This document shows positions 26,368 through 35,978 of a DNA stretch of 64,000 nucleotides, in pieces. A program made the translations under genes and the position numbers. Under the pieces are notes generated by a model. It did not search any database and was not told where the DNA came from. It saw only the letters and a list, made by a program, of their open reading frames with translations. Numbering within the stretch: position 1 is the stretch's first letter; the number at the start of each line of letters is the position of its first letter. Origin of the DNA: Posidoniimonas corsicana (GTDB lineage Bacteria; Planctomycetota; Planctomycetia; Pirellulales; Lacipirellulaceae); NCBI RefSeq assembly GCF_007859765.1, contig NZ_SIHJ01000001.1, forward strand, positions 2,743,075 through 2,807,074, in the 5' to 3' direction.

Positions 26368-28080
26368 ATGATGCGCCGCGCAGTGGAGATCCGCCTGATC
26401 CGCCTCCTCGTCCTGTTGGGCGTCGGCCTGCCCGGCTGCGCCGGCACGTGGATGCGTCCCAAGGAGCAGCACACCTCGCTCGAGGAGCTGGTGGACGACG
26501 AGGACGCGCACTTCATCTCGACGTTCACGCACCCCACGGGCGCCAACTACGTGAAGGTCGAGGCGATCTCGCTCTGCACCGGCCTCGACGGCACCGGCGG
26601 CGACCCCCCCCCCACCGCGCAGCGCGCGGCGCTGCTGGACGAGATGAAGCGGCGGCAGATCCCCCAACCGAGCCAGTACCTGTCGCAGTCGGACAACGCG
26701 CTGGTGCTGGTCCTCGGCCTGCTGCCCCCGGGCATCCAGGAGGGCGACCGGTTTGACATCGAGGTCCGCACCCCAACCCGCACCGAGGCGACCAGCCTGG
26801 CGGGCGGATGGGTGCTGCCGGCGCGCATGTCCGAGATGGCCGTGCTAGGCGACTCGCTCCACACCGGCCACGAGCTGGCGGTCTGCGAGGGCCCGGTGCT
26901 GGTGGACGGCGTGGCGACCGACAACGCCGGCGAGAACACGATGACCCGCGGCCGCATCCTGGGCGGCGGCGTCGCGCTGAAATCCCGCTCGATGGGCCTG
27001 ATGATCGACCGCAAGCACCAGTCGGTCCGCCTCGCCACGGCGATCGCCAAGAGCGTCAACGACCGCTTCTACTCCTACCGCGACGGCCAGCGCAAAGGCG
27101 TCGCGACCGCCAAGACCGACGAGTACGTCGAGCTGGCCATGCACCCCCGCTACAAGGAAAACGTGGGCCGGTACATCAAGGTGATCCGCAATGTGACGGT
27201 CAACGAGTCGCCGACCGAGCTGCAGGAGCGGCTCATCCGACTGCAGACGCAGCTGCTCGACCCGCTCACCACTGCAAAGGCCGCAGTGCGGCTCGAGGCG
27301 GTCGGCTCCGACCAGGCCGTGGAGATCCTGGAGGAGGGCCTCAAGTCCGACGACATCGAGGTGCGGTTCTACTCCGCCGAGGCGCTCGCCTACCTCGACA
27401 AGACAGTCGCCGTTGAGGCGCTCGCCGAGGCGGCGAGGACCGAGCCGGCTCTGCGCATCAACTCGCTCGCCGCGCTGGGCGCCATGGAGGACATCGTCGC
27501 GTACGACGCGCTCCGGTCGCTGCTGGACGCCACCAGCGCCGAAACCCGCTACGGCGCCTTCCGCGCGCTGTGGTCCATGAACTCCAACGACCCGCTGGTC
27601 CGTGGCGAGCGTCTGAGCGACCGCTTCAGCTACCACGTGCTGGACGTCGGCGGCCCGCCGATGGTGCACGTCACGCGCAGCTACCGGCCGGAGGTCGTGG
27701 TGTTCGGCGCCAACCAGCGCCTCCAGACGCCGCTGGTGCTGGACGCCGGCAAGAACATCCTGATCAACGGCATGTACGGCGACGAGATCATCGTCACCCG
27801 CATCGCCTCCGGCGAGGAGCCCCAGAAGCGGGTGATCGAGCCGACCGTCGACGCGCTGGTGCGGACCATCGTCGAGCTCGGCGGCGCGTACCCGGACGTG
27901 GTCCAGGCGCTGCGGCAGGCCAAACGCGACGGCGCGCTCTCCAGCCGCTTCCGTGTCGACGCGCTGCCCGAGCCCGGACGCGAGCTGCACCCCGGCGACG
28001 AGGAGCTCCCCCCCGACGAGGCCGGCGCCGCGCCGTACAAGGTGGCCACCCCCATGCCCGACCTGTTCGGGAAGAAGTAG
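26368..28080 (+). CDS. Lipoprotein with FlgI (flagellar P-ring)-like domain and HEAT-like repeats
   Basis: A 570-aa predicted lipoprotein: basic start, hydrophobic stretch and lipobox LPGC. The next 250 residues resemble FlgI: GLDGTGGDPPPTAQRA and LPPGIQEGDRFDIEVRTPTR, then TSLAGGWVLPARMS, follow the FlgI order (GLNGTGDS..., LPPFARQGSRIDVTV..., SSLAGGTL). From about 310 to 400 come HEAT-like helices (IEVRFYSAEALAYLDK, LRINSLAALGAMED). The last part is beta-rich and ends in a Pro/Asp-rich tail. No flagellar gene lies nearby, so a general envelope role is more likely than motility. GGAG precedes the ATG pair at 26368/26371. Confidence 0.78.
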   Translation: MMRRAVEIRLIRLLVLLGVGLPGCAGTWMRPKEQHTSLEELVDDEDAHFISTFTHPTGANYVKVEAISLCTGLDGTGGDPPPTAQRAALLDEMKRRQIPQPSQYLSQSDNALVLVLGLLPPGIQEGDRFDIEVRTPTRTEATSLAGGWVLPARMSEMAVLGDSLHTGHELAVCEGPVLVDGVATDNAGENTMTRGRILGGGVALKSRSMGLMIDRKHQSVRLATAIAKSVNDRFYSYRDGQRKGVATAKTDEYVELAMHPRYKENVGRYIKVIRNVTVNESPTELQERLIRLQTQLLDPLTTAKAAVRLEAVGSDQAVEILEEGLKSDDIEVRFYSAEALAYLDKTVAVEALAEAARTEPALRINSLAALGAMEDIVAYDALRSLLDATSAETRYGAFRALWSMNSNDPLVRGERLSDRFSYHVLDVGGPPMVHVTRSYRPEVVVFGANQRLQTPLVLDAGKNILINGMYGDEIIVTRIASGEEPQKRVIEPTVDALVRTIVELGGAYPDVVQALRQAKRDGALSSRFRVDALPEPGRELHPGDEELPPDEAGAAPYKVATPMPDLFGKK

Positions 28081-28190
28081 CGGCGGGGCCGGCGTAGGGG
28101 GTCCCCCGTCCGAGCCCGGTCGGCGCCGCAACAGCCCCCGCAGCAAGCAGTCGACGCCACAAAGCCCCACGACCCGCGTCCCACCCTCCC

Positions 28191-31100
28191 ATGCTCAAAG
28201 CCCTCGAACTCTGCGGATTCAAGAGCTTTGCGGACAAGACGCGGCTCGACTTCCACGCCGGCGTGACCTGCGTAGTGGGGCCCAACGGGTCGGGCAAGTC
28301 GAACGTGGTGGACGCCATCAAGTGGGTCACCGGCACGCAGAGCGCCAAGTCGCTCCGCGGCAAGGAGATGACCGACGTCATCTTCAACGGCGCGTCCGGC
28401 CGCAAGCCGATGAACGCCGCCGAGGTGACCCTCGAGTTCGACAACTCCACCAACCTGTTCGACCTGCAAGCGCCGGTCGCGCGGATCACGCGCCGCGTCT
28501 ACCGCAGCGGCGAGGGCGAGTACCTGATCAACGGCGCGCCGAGCCGCCTCCGCGACATCCGCGCGCTGCTCGCCGGCACCGGCGTCGGCGCCGAGTCGTA
28601 CAGCATCATCGAGCAGGGCCGCGTCGACGCGATGCTCCGCGCGTCGCCCAAGGACCGCCGGGCCATCTTCGAGGAGGCCGCCGGCGTCAGCCGCTTTCGC
28701 CTCAAGAAGCACGAGGCCGCCAAACGCCTCGCCCGGGTGGAGCAGAACCTGCTGCGGCTGTCGGACATCGTCGACGAGGTCGAGGGCCGCCTCCGCCGCG
28801 TTAAGAAGCAGGCCGGCCGCGCGCAGCGGTACCGCGACTCGGCCGAGCGGCTGAAGCACCTCCGCACGGTGCTCGGCATGGCCGACTGGCGGACGCTCGC
28901 CGCCCGCGAAGAGCGGCTGCGCCGCGACATCAACGAGCTCTCCCAGGAGACCGACGGCGGCGCCGACACGCTCGAGCAGGCCGAGGCGGAGCTGCAGCGG
29001 CTCGACGCGCAAGGCCAGCAAGCCGCGTCTGCCGCCGCCGACGCCGACCGCCGGCTCACCTCCGTCCGCGAGCGGATGGGCGCCGCGCGGGCCACCCTCC
29101 AGGCGCAGGCGAGCCGCATCGACGAGCTGCACGACGAGCTCGCCCACAAACGGAACCGCCTGGTCGGCATCCTCGCCGAAACCCGCGACCACGACCCCGC
29201 CGACGCGGTCGGCCTCAGCCAGCAGCTCGCCGTGGCGCAGCAGGCGTTCACCTCTTTGACCGATGAGCTCGCCGACCTGGAAGGGCAGCGCGAAGAGGCC
29301 GACCAGGCGCTGACCGCCGCCCGCGTCGCCGCGGCCGAGGCCGCCGAATCCGCCGCCGCCGCCGAGTCGGATGCCGAGGCCAACGCCACCCAATCCAGCC
29401 AGCTCCGCGACGAGCTCGCCGCGCTCGCCCGCCGACTCGAGAAAGCGACCGCCGAGCGGGACCAGCTCGACCAGCAGCTCTCCGACGCGACCCGCCAGCA
29501 GCAGCAGGCCGACGAGCAGGCCGCCGCCGCGCAGCAAGCGCTCCAGCAGCACGACGCCGCACACGCCGAGCAGCAGACGCTCACCGACCAGCTCCGCAGC
29601 CGGCACGCGGACGAGCAGAAGCAGGCGGCCGCCGGCGAGGCGCGGCTGGTCAGCCTCCGCCACCAGATCGAGGCGATCGAGCAGCTAGAAACCGACCTCG
29701 ACTCGCTCCGCACCGGCGTGGCCGCGCACGACGGCGAGTCCCGCTGGAGCGTGCAGGGGATCGTGGCCGACCTGCTGCACGTCGACTACGACTCGGCGCC
29801 CATGGTCGAGGCGGCGCTCGGCGAGCGGGCCCACCACCTGGTAGTTGATTCCGGCGCCGAGCTGCTGGCCGAGCTCGCGGCGGGCGTCAGCCGGCTGGCG
29901 CGACGCACCTCTCTCGAGCGGCTCGACTCGCTCCCCACGGCCAGCGTCGTCGACCGCGTCGACCTGTCCAATGAGCCCGGCGTGATGGGCCGCGCCGACC
30001 AGTTCGTGGAGTTCGAACCTGCGCACGCGTCGCTGGTCAGGCGGCTGCTCGGCCGCGTCTGGTTTGTCGACACTCTCGCCACCGCCGAGCGGCTGGCCAA
30101 CGGCCCCGGCCGCGGGCTCAGCTTCGTCACCTACAGCGGCGAGTCGATCACCTCCGACGGCGTGATCTCCGTCGGCCCGCGCGACGAGTCCCGCGGGCTG
30201 CTAACGCGCAAGACCCGCGGCGACGACCTCCGCGCGGAGCTCGCCGAGACCGAGTCGGCGCTCGCGGCCGCGGCCCACGCGGCAGAGGAGCTCGCCGAGC
30301 AGATCCAGCAGAGCCAGGCCGCCGAACGCGAGGCCCTGCGGCGCCGCAACCAGGCCGCCGAGTCGAGCGCCGAAGCCCGGCACGCGTCGCGACGCTTCCA
30401 GGAGCGGATCGAGTCGCTCGACCAGAAGCGGCAGAAGCGCGTCGCGGAAGCCGAAGCCGTCCAGCGTGAGCGTGACGAGCTCGACGCCCAGCTCCTCCGC
30501 GTTAGCGAGCAGACCGAAGCGCTCGCCACCCGCCGCGCCGAGCTGGCGGAGCGGCTCGCCCAGGCGGGCGAGGAGCAACGCGGCGCGGCCGAACGGCTCG
30601 AGCAGCTCGAGCAACGCCTGGTCGAACGCCGGGTGGAGTTCGCCCGCGCGGAGCAGCGCGCCGAGATCCTGCAGTCGCAGCACGCCCAGACGACCGGTCC
30701 GCAGACCGACCGCCAACGCGCCCGCGAGGAGGCGTTCGCCGACGTCCGCGAGCTCCGCACTCGCATCGAGGAACACGAGCTGCGGCTGCTGGCCGCGCAG
30801 GCCGGGCTGAACCTGCTGACGCTGCAGTCCGAGTCGCTGACCGTCACGCGCAACCGCGTGCACGCCGAGCTGGCCGCCGTCAACGAGCGGCGGCGGCTGA
30901 TCGACCGCGCCGTGCGGCAGCGTCGCGAGCAGATCGACCAGTTCCAGTCGCAGCGGCAGCGGCACGAGATCGAGCTGGCCGAGGTGCGGCACGAGCAGGC
31001 CGCGCTGTCCGCCCGCATGCGGGACGACTACGGCATCGACCTGACGGAGGCGCCGCTCGACCAGGCCGCGCCCGAGGAGGTCGAGGACCGCGACGCCATC

Positions 31101-31802
31101 GAGCGGGAGATCGCCACGCTCCGCGACAACGTGCGCGAGGTGGGGGCGGTGAACCTCGAGTCGATCGAGGAGCTCGACGACCTGGAGGCCCGGTTCAACG
31201 AGCTGTCCGCCCAGTACAACGACCTCTCCGACGCGAAGAACTCGCTGGAGCGGCTCACGCAGCGGATCAACGTCGAAACCCGCAAGATGTTCCTGGCCAC
31301 GGTCGAGGCGGTCCGCGGCGAGTTCCGCGAGCTGTTCCGCCAGCTGTTCGGCGGCGGCGAGGCGGACATCGTGCTGGTCGACGCCGACGGCAACGACCCG
31401 CTGGACGCCGGCGTCGAGATCGCCGCCCAGCCGCCCGGCAAGGAGCTCAGCAGCATCTCGCTGCTGTCGGGCGGCGAGAAGACCATGACCTGCGTCGCGC
31501 TGCTCTTGTCGCTGTTCCGCAGCAAGCCGAGCCCGTTCTGCGTGCTCGACGAGGTCGACGCCGCGCTCGACGAGGCCAACATCGGCCGCTTCACCGGCGT
31601 GCTCCGCGAGTTCCTCTCGTCCACACAGTTCATCGTGATCACGCACTCCAAGAAGACGATGACCGACGCCAACACCATGTACGGCATCACCATGCAGGAG
31701 TCCGGCGTGTCGAAGCAGGTCGCGGTCCGCTTCGAGGAGGTCGACGAAGAGGGCAACATCCGGCCCGAGAAGGTGATGGGCGGCGAGCGGAAGGCTGCCT
31801 AG
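28191..31802 (+). CDS. smc: Chromosome segregation protein SMC
   Basis: The 1203-aa product is the condensin ATPase that compacts and separates chromosomes. N-terminal head: LCGFKSFADKTRLDFHAG and Walker A GPNGSGKSNVVDAIKWV. Two long coiled coils (about 170-500 and 680-1000, rich in Gln, Glu, Arg and Ala) flank the hinge near 510-660 (VQGIVADLLHVDYDSAPMVE). C-terminal head: signature LLSGGEKTMTCVALLLSLF and Walker B FCVLDEVDAALDEANIG. Size fits the family. The partners ScpA and ScpB are not in the window. It begins 110 bases after the FlgI-like lipoprotein gene and could share its transcript. Confidence 0.96.
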   Translation: MLKALELCGFKSFADKTRLDFHAGVTCVVGPNGSGKSNVVDAIKWVTGTQSAKSLRGKEMTDVIFNGASGRKPMNAAEVTLEFDNSTNLFDLQAPVARITRRVYRSGEGEYLINGAPSRLRDIRALLAGTGVGAESYSIIEQGRVDAMLRASPKDRRAIFEEAAGVSRFRLKKHEAAKRLARVEQNLLRLSDIVDEVEGRLRRVKKQAGRAQRYRDSAERLKHLRTVLGMADWRTLAAREERLRRDINELSQETDGGADTLEQAEAELQRLDAQGQQAASAAADADRRLTSVRERMGAARATLQAQASRIDELHDELAHKRNRLVGILAETRDHDPADAVGLSQQLAVAQQAFTSLTDELADLEGQREEADQALTAARVAAAEAAESAAAAESDAEANATQSSQLRDELAALARRLEKATAERDQLDQQLSDATRQQQQADEQAAAAQQALQQHDAAHAEQQTLTDQLRSRHADEQKQAAAGEARLVSLRHQIEAIEQLETDLDSLRTGVAAHDGESRWSVQGIVADLLHVDYDSAPMVEAALGERAHHLVVDSGAELLAELAAGVSRLARRTSLERLDSLPTASVVDRVDLSNEPGVMGRADQFVEFEPAHASLVRRLLGRVWFVDTLATAERLANGPGRGLSFVTYSGESITSDGVISVGPRDESRGLLTRKTRGDDLRAELAETESALAAAAHAAEELAEQIQQSQAAEREALRRRNQAAESSAEARHASRRFQERIESLDQKRQKRVAEAEAVQRERDELDAQLLRVSEQTEALATRRAELAERLAQAGEEQRGAAERLEQLEQRLVERRVEFARAEQRAEILQSQHAQTTGPQTDRQRAREEAFADVRELRTRIEEHELRLLAAQAGLNLLTLQSESLTVTRNRVHAELAAVNERRRLIDRAVRQRREQIDQFQSQRQRHEIELAEVRHEQAALSARMRDDYGIDLTEAPLDQAAPEEVEDRDAIEREIATLRDNVREVGAVNLESIEELDDLEARFNELSAQYNDLSDAKNSLERLTQRINVETRKMFLATVEAVRGEFRELFRQLFGGGEADIVLVDADGNDPLDAGVEIAAQPPGKELSSISLLSGGEKTMTCVALLLSLFRSKPSPFCVLDEVDAALDEANIGRFTGVLREFLSSTQFIVITHSKKTMTDANTMYGITMQESGVSKQVAVRFEEVDEEGNIRPEKVMGGERKAA

Positions 31803-32107
31803 CGCGGTTGGTGCTGCTGCGCCGTACGTTGAAGCCGGTGCACTCTCAGGCGTCCCGACTCTGACCGAGGTTGTAGCAACCTTGGTGAGTTCGCTGCCGC
31901 CCTCCGGCGCCGCAGACGACGAAACCTCAGCAGATGATGTGCATGCTACCGGGTGCGAACGCACCCTGCCGTTCGCTTGGGGAATCGATTGCAAAGCCGA
32001 CCAGTTCCTCCGTGGTTTGTCTTTCCACGATCTTGGGTTGTGACTCTCTCGACGCGTGCGTTTCACTTGCTCAATTATCTGCAGCGACGATATACTGAGT
32101 GAACAAC

Positions 32108-32129
32108 GACGGGATTGGGCAATCCCGTC
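32108..32129 (+). repeat. 9-bp perfect hairpin in the PEP-CTERM gene leader
   Basis: GACGGGATT (32108-32116) and AATCCCGTC (32121-32129) are exact inverted repeats around GGGC. This is the first of two hairpins before the gene at 32250. Confidence 0.6.
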
Positions 32130-32152
32130 ACGGCCTGGTCTAGACGTGGTAC

Positions 32153-32222
32153 AACCCCGCATCAATTTCCGTTGGCTCCCCAAGAGCAGGGGCTAGCCGC
32201 GGTATTGCTGGCGGGGTTTTTT
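32153..32222 (+). promoter_or_regulatory. Structured leader ending in a terminator-like T-run
   Basis: AACCCCGC (32153-32160) pairs exactly with GCGGGGTT (32211-32218), which runs into six Ts (32217-32222). Inside the closing stem, GGCTCCCC (32174-32181) pairs with GGGG...AGCC (32089+: 32189-32198) around a 7-base loop with a two-base bulge. A branched fold ending in a T-run 27 bases before an ATG resembles an attenuator or riboswitch expression platform. It matches no riboswitch consensus I know. It could simply be a terminator for upstream transcription. Confidence 0.5.
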
Positions 32223-32249
32223 CGTAGAACAGCAGAGAAGGCGACCATC

Positions 32250-35234
32250 ATGCTCCTACCTACCGCGAGAAGAACCTGCGTCTTCGCAGTTTGCGTGGCA
32301 TCCGTCTCATTGGCGGCATTGGTTCATGGCCAGACGGTGTTCAACGCCCCGCCTAGTACAATTCCCGATGCGTTCAACCTCAACTCGGGCGATGTCCTCA
32401 ATGTGGGTGCTGGCGGTGTGGTCGGCACCGGACTCCGGGCCAATGCCGGCAGTATCATCAACGTGGAAGGTGGCACTGTAGGGGTAGGTTTCAGTGCAAA
32501 TGCGGGCAGCCAGGTAGCCATTTCCGGTGGAACCGTTAGTGGTTTTATGACGCATGTGGGCAGTGTCTTGTCTGTCTCTGGCGGAATGCTCGAAGGCGGA
32601 GCGTGGATTGGCGGAATGGCCTCGATTTCGGGAGGGGCCATTAGCAGGCCGTTCCGAGCCGTGCAGGGTAGCGCGGTCAACTTTGTCGGTGCGGAGTTCA
32701 TGCTGAGCGGTGTTCCGGTCGCTGAAAACACCGTGACGCTCGACCGATTCACCAATGCAGACGGAGTCCTGACCGGAACCTTTGAAGACGGCTCTCCGTT
32801 CATATTTAGCCCGCTTGGGCGATACGGTAGTGATGAGCTCCAGGATGTGACGCTTACGAGCGTCGCTATCCCGGCGGCAGACTTAAGGCCTAGAAGCATC
32901 GCGACGGATATCAGCGGGGACTTCGCGGGTATGCGGAGTGGCCAGGAGTTCACAGTTCTGCCAGGCGGCGTTCTCCCGGGAAACTTCTCGGCCGTCGAAG
33001 CGACGCTTTCCGTGGAAGGAGGCGAGGTCGGTCGTAACCTCAAAGTCGCGAGCGGTACGGTTAGTTTGACTAGTGGGTCAATCGGCGACTACTTCTACGC
33101 GTATCCTGGGAGCACCGTTTACATAGACGGCGGTAGCGTTGGCGCCGGATTTGAAGCGTTCGATAGTGATGTGACTATTACGGATGGCCGAGTCGGCAAT
33201 CTGCTTCAGGCCCATGCCGGCACCACGGTCAACATGACCGGAGGCAGAGTCGACAGCATTGAAGCCCATGCCGGTAGTAGAGTTGTCATCAGCGGTGGCA
33301 CCGTAGGGTTTGGCGGCAATGTCGTTAGCAGTGTTGTCGCGGCGGCGGGAAGCGAGATCGTGATCTCCGGCGGTGGCGTAGCTAGGTCATTGCGAACCGT
33401 AAGCGGGGCTGGTGTCGAACTAATCGGCGGAGAGTTCTCTCTGAACGGTGCTGCCTTCGCCGGTACGAACATCACACTCGGAGATGGCGACGTGTTCACG
33501 GGTGCTTTGAGCGATGGCTCAGCGTTCATCTTCCCCCCCCTCCACGGTGACCGCTTGGAAGGCGTGTCGCTGACCCGGGTGCCGTTGGCGCCAGCTGATA
33601 CGACGCCTCGTGTCGTGGATACTCCGCAGACAAAGGGGCCTTCCGGCCTTCGGCCAGGTCAACGTCTAACTCTGCGACACGGGGGAACGCTTCAGGCCAA
33701 TTTTGCCGTCGTTGGTGGAACACTTGAGGTCGAAGGAGGCGATGCTGGAGCTGGCGTTGAAGTAGTCGGCGGGTCGGTTGATATCAGCGGGGGTGTTGTC
33801 GGTGCGGGCTTGAGGGTACAGGATGCCAGGGTAGACATGTCGAGCGGCTCAATCGGAGAACGCTCTGCGGCTTACCGGGGAGCAGTGGTCAGTATCACCG
33901 GCGGAAATGTAGGCACGAGATTCAATGCGTTCGAGGGAAGTCGAGTGACTTTGGCTGGCGGCTCTGTGGGGCCAAGCTTCCGGACGTGGGAAGGCAGCGA
34001 CGTAGAGTTTGTTGGGGGCGAGTTCCAGCTCAACGGAGAGGACTACGATGCAGACGAGATCACTCTGGTCGGGCGTGGTGGACCCGTGCAGGTATTTGCG
34101 GGAGTACTCAGTGACGGAACCCCGTTCGTCTTCAGTCCGCAGGCGAATCCAATTGGCGAGGAACTGAGGGACATCAAACTCACTCGCACTTCGTTGCCAG
34201 TTGCAGACTTAAATCCGAAAGTGCTCGACACTCCGTTAGGCAACGGCGTAAATGGACTTCGACCTGGTCAGGAACTGACGCTTGTTGATGGCGGAGAGTT
34301 GCCGGATAACTTCACCGCAATCGGGGCAACCTTGAACGTTGCTGGAGGTCGCGTTGGCAGATTCGCCGAAGTCGTCGATAGCACAGTCCGTATCTCCGGT
34401 GGAAAAGTAGACGTCGGGTTTCAAGCCCACAACAGCCAGGTGGAAATTACTGGCGGAGAAGTCGGCGCTCTGTTCGAAGCGTTCCCAGGAACGGTAGCGA
34501 GAATCGACGGGGCATCCGTTCGCGGCATCGGAGTCTACGCCGATGCGTATGTGGAACTTTTTGGAGGGAGCGAGGTCGAGTACTCGGTGCAAGTGCTTTC
34601 GGGAAGCGAGTTGAAAGTAAACGATGCGACGATTGGTGGCTCGATTGAGGCCATCAATGGTCGCGTCACATTCACGAACGGCAGCGTGGGTGGCTCATTC
34701 GGCGCCACAGCATCGGATGTCGTGATAGATGGTGGGTCGGTCGATGGATCCGTTACCATCTTCAACAACTCAAAGTTCCGAATCTCGGGTGGGAGCCACG
34801 CGGCTCGGATCAGCGTGGGTTATGGAGGTAGGCTAGAGATATCGGGTGGACAGTTCACCGGTGGCCTGACGCACCGTGAAGGCACCGTGGATATCAGCGG
34901 TGGCGACTTTTGGAACCTCACGAGCATAAGCGTTGCCGACACGCTCAATCTTTTTGGTCTTGAGTTCTACCTTGACGGCATGCCCTTGACGGGATTGACG
35001 CCTCACCTAGGTGTCGTCGTGCCAGAACGAGACCAAACCTTGTCCGGCATCCTGGCCGACGGTACGCCATTCTCGTTTGACCTCAATTCGACTAGTGGTG
35101 CTGGGCTGCATTTTTTCTCAACTGACGCAAGACTCACCGTCACCCTGGTCCCGGAACCGACGACCGTGTGGCTCGCGATACTTGCGGGATGCTCGCTCCT
35201 AAGTGTTCGTTCGAGAGCATGCCGACAGGAGTAG
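32250..35234 (+). CDS. Repetitive exported PEP-CTERM protein
   Basis: A 994-aa protein with a signal peptide (VFAVCVASVSLAALVHGQ) and a PEP-CTERM sorting tail (VPEPTTVWLAILAGCSLLS, then a basic end). An exosortase would process it; none is in the window. The body is built of Gly-rich beta repeats (ISGGTVG, VEGGEVG and like units), suggesting a beta-helix. Four larger modules open with a FxLNG-type motif, then an FxDGxPFxFxP motif and an LRPGQ(E/R)LTL motif. They start near 32700, 33436, 34024 and 34965. GC is clearly lower than in smc or the polymerase gene, pointing to transfer or a separate history. A surface or matrix role is inferred. Confidence 0.85.
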   Translation: MLLPTARRTCVFAVCVASVSLAALVHGQTVFNAPPSTIPDAFNLNSGDVLNVGAGGVVGTGLRANAGSIINVEGGTVGVGFSANAGSQVAISGGTVSGFMTHVGSVLSVSGGMLEGGAWIGGMASISGGAISRPFRAVQGSAVNFVGAEFMLSGVPVAENTVTLDRFTNADGVLTGTFEDGSPFIFSPLGRYGSDELQDVTLTSVAIPAADLRPRSIATDISGDFAGMRSGQEFTVLPGGVLPGNFSAVEATLSVEGGEVGRNLKVASGTVSLTSGSIGDYFYAYPGSTVYIDGGSVGAGFEAFDSDVTITDGRVGNLLQAHAGTTVNMTGGRVDSIEAHAGSRVVISGGTVGFGGNVVSSVVAAAGSEIVISGGGVARSLRTVSGAGVELIGGEFSLNGAAFAGTNITLGDGDVFTGALSDGSAFIFPPLHGDRLEGVSLTRVPLAPADTTPRVVDTPQTKGPSGLRPGQRLTLRHGGTLQANFAVVGGTLEVEGGDAGAGVEVVGGSVDISGGVVGAGLRVQDARVDMSSGSIGERSAAYRGAVVSITGGNVGTRFNAFEGSRVTLAGGSVGPSFRTWEGSDVEFVGGEFQLNGEDYDADEITLVGRGGPVQVFAGVLSDGTPFVFSPQANPIGEELRDIKLTRTSLPVADLNPKVLDTPLGNGVNGLRPGQELTLVDGGELPDNFTAIGATLNVAGGRVGRFAEVVDSTVRISGGKVDVGFQAHNSQVEITGGEVGALFEAFPGTVARIDGASVRGIGVYADAYVELFGGSEVEYSVQVLSGSELKVNDATIGGSIEAINGRVTFTNGSVGGSFGATASDVVIDGGSVDGSVTIFNNSKFRISGGSHAARISVGYGGRLEISGGQFTGGLTHREGTVDISGGDFWNLTSISVADTLNLFGLEFYLDGMPLTGLTPHLGVVVPERDQTLSGILADGTPFSFDLNSTSGAGLHFFSTDARLTVTLVPEPTTVWLAILAGCSLLSVRSRACRQE

Positions 35235-35427
35235 CGGCATCTTCGTTCCACCCCGGCATGCGCCGAGGTTGGGCCAACCGCACGGAGTTGCGCTCGAGGT
35301 GAATGCGCCGCGATGTGCCCAACCTCAGCGACGTTGAGCCCGGCCCTACGAAGGATCGGCGTGAAACGTCCGCGCCGTTTTCGCCACGCTGCCGGAGTAC
35401 GATAGCTACCGGTTCGGCTCGTAGCCG

Positions 35428-35694
35428 CCGGCTCTGCCGGGGGGTTCTTGTGGCCCAGAGCGTGGCGGCTGATCAACGCGGCGGCGGCCGTGCTTGATCC
35501 CCCCGCGAAGCGGGGGGCTACGAGTCGAACGGTCTGTTGGGTCGTCACCATTGGCCGCGTCCGAGTGTAGCTCGGCGGTCCTCCGCCGAGGGAGGAGCGC
35601 GACGGGCTCCGCTTCGGTGGCGAACGAGCACGATGCGCGGCCCGAATCCTTCGGTCTGACGCCGCCGGTGGGCAACACGGCGGGGACCGCCGTG
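35428..35694. repeat. Cluster of four short hairpins with CTACGAG-like tails
   Basis: The members are CCGGC-TCT-GCCGG (35428-35440), CCCCCCGC-GAA-GCGGGGGG (35499-35517), CTCGGCGG-TCCT-CCGCCGAG (35571-35590) and CACGGCGG-GGA-CCGCCGTG (35676-35694). The second is followed by CTACGAGTC and the last by CTACCGAG; the first is preceded by GGCTCGTAGCC, the same tail inverted. Shared tails on different stems mark one REP-type family in both orientations. Confidence 0.6.
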
Positions 35695-35860
35695 CTACCG
35701 AGGGGCCGTGGCACGCGCCGGATTTCTTGCTCCTGCGGCAAGATTGTGGTGGCAAACGGCCGGTCGGTCCGATCTAATGGCAGTGATGTTCATGCGTACA
35801 CACCGAGGCACTAAACTGCGCGACCGCTGCGCGCGTTGGGCGACCCGAACAAACCGAGTT

Positions 35861-35897
35861 GGTTTTGTCCCCTCCGCGCGCAAAAACGGACAAAACC
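35861..35897. repeat. Dispersed palindrome copy b (GGTTTTGTCC...GGACAAAACC)
   Basis: Perfect 10-bp inverted repeat with a 17-base centre that contains CTCCGCGCG, shared with copy c. Confidence 0.75.
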
Positions 35898-35978
35898 CTG
35901 CCCTGCTTCCGGAGTGAATCGATGCAATGAGCGGACGTTTAAGCACTTACTGTAATCCCAGGCGGGATTGCGCCCCGA

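Larger units (their letters stand above)
31803..32249. other. Gap with structured leader
   Basis: No gene is seen between smc and the 994-aa PEP-CTERM gene. The first 280 bases are plain and less GC-rich than smc. The last 150 hold two hairpins and a T-run, entered separately. Confidence 0.6.

Noticed and set aside
32250-35234. CRISPR or tandem-repeat array
   Set aside because: The repetition is at protein level (Gly-rich units), with varied DNA sequence and one continuous frame.
35303-35917. Several frames in the repeat island
   Set aside because: They are read through hairpins and palindromes, overlap on both strands and lack start signals.
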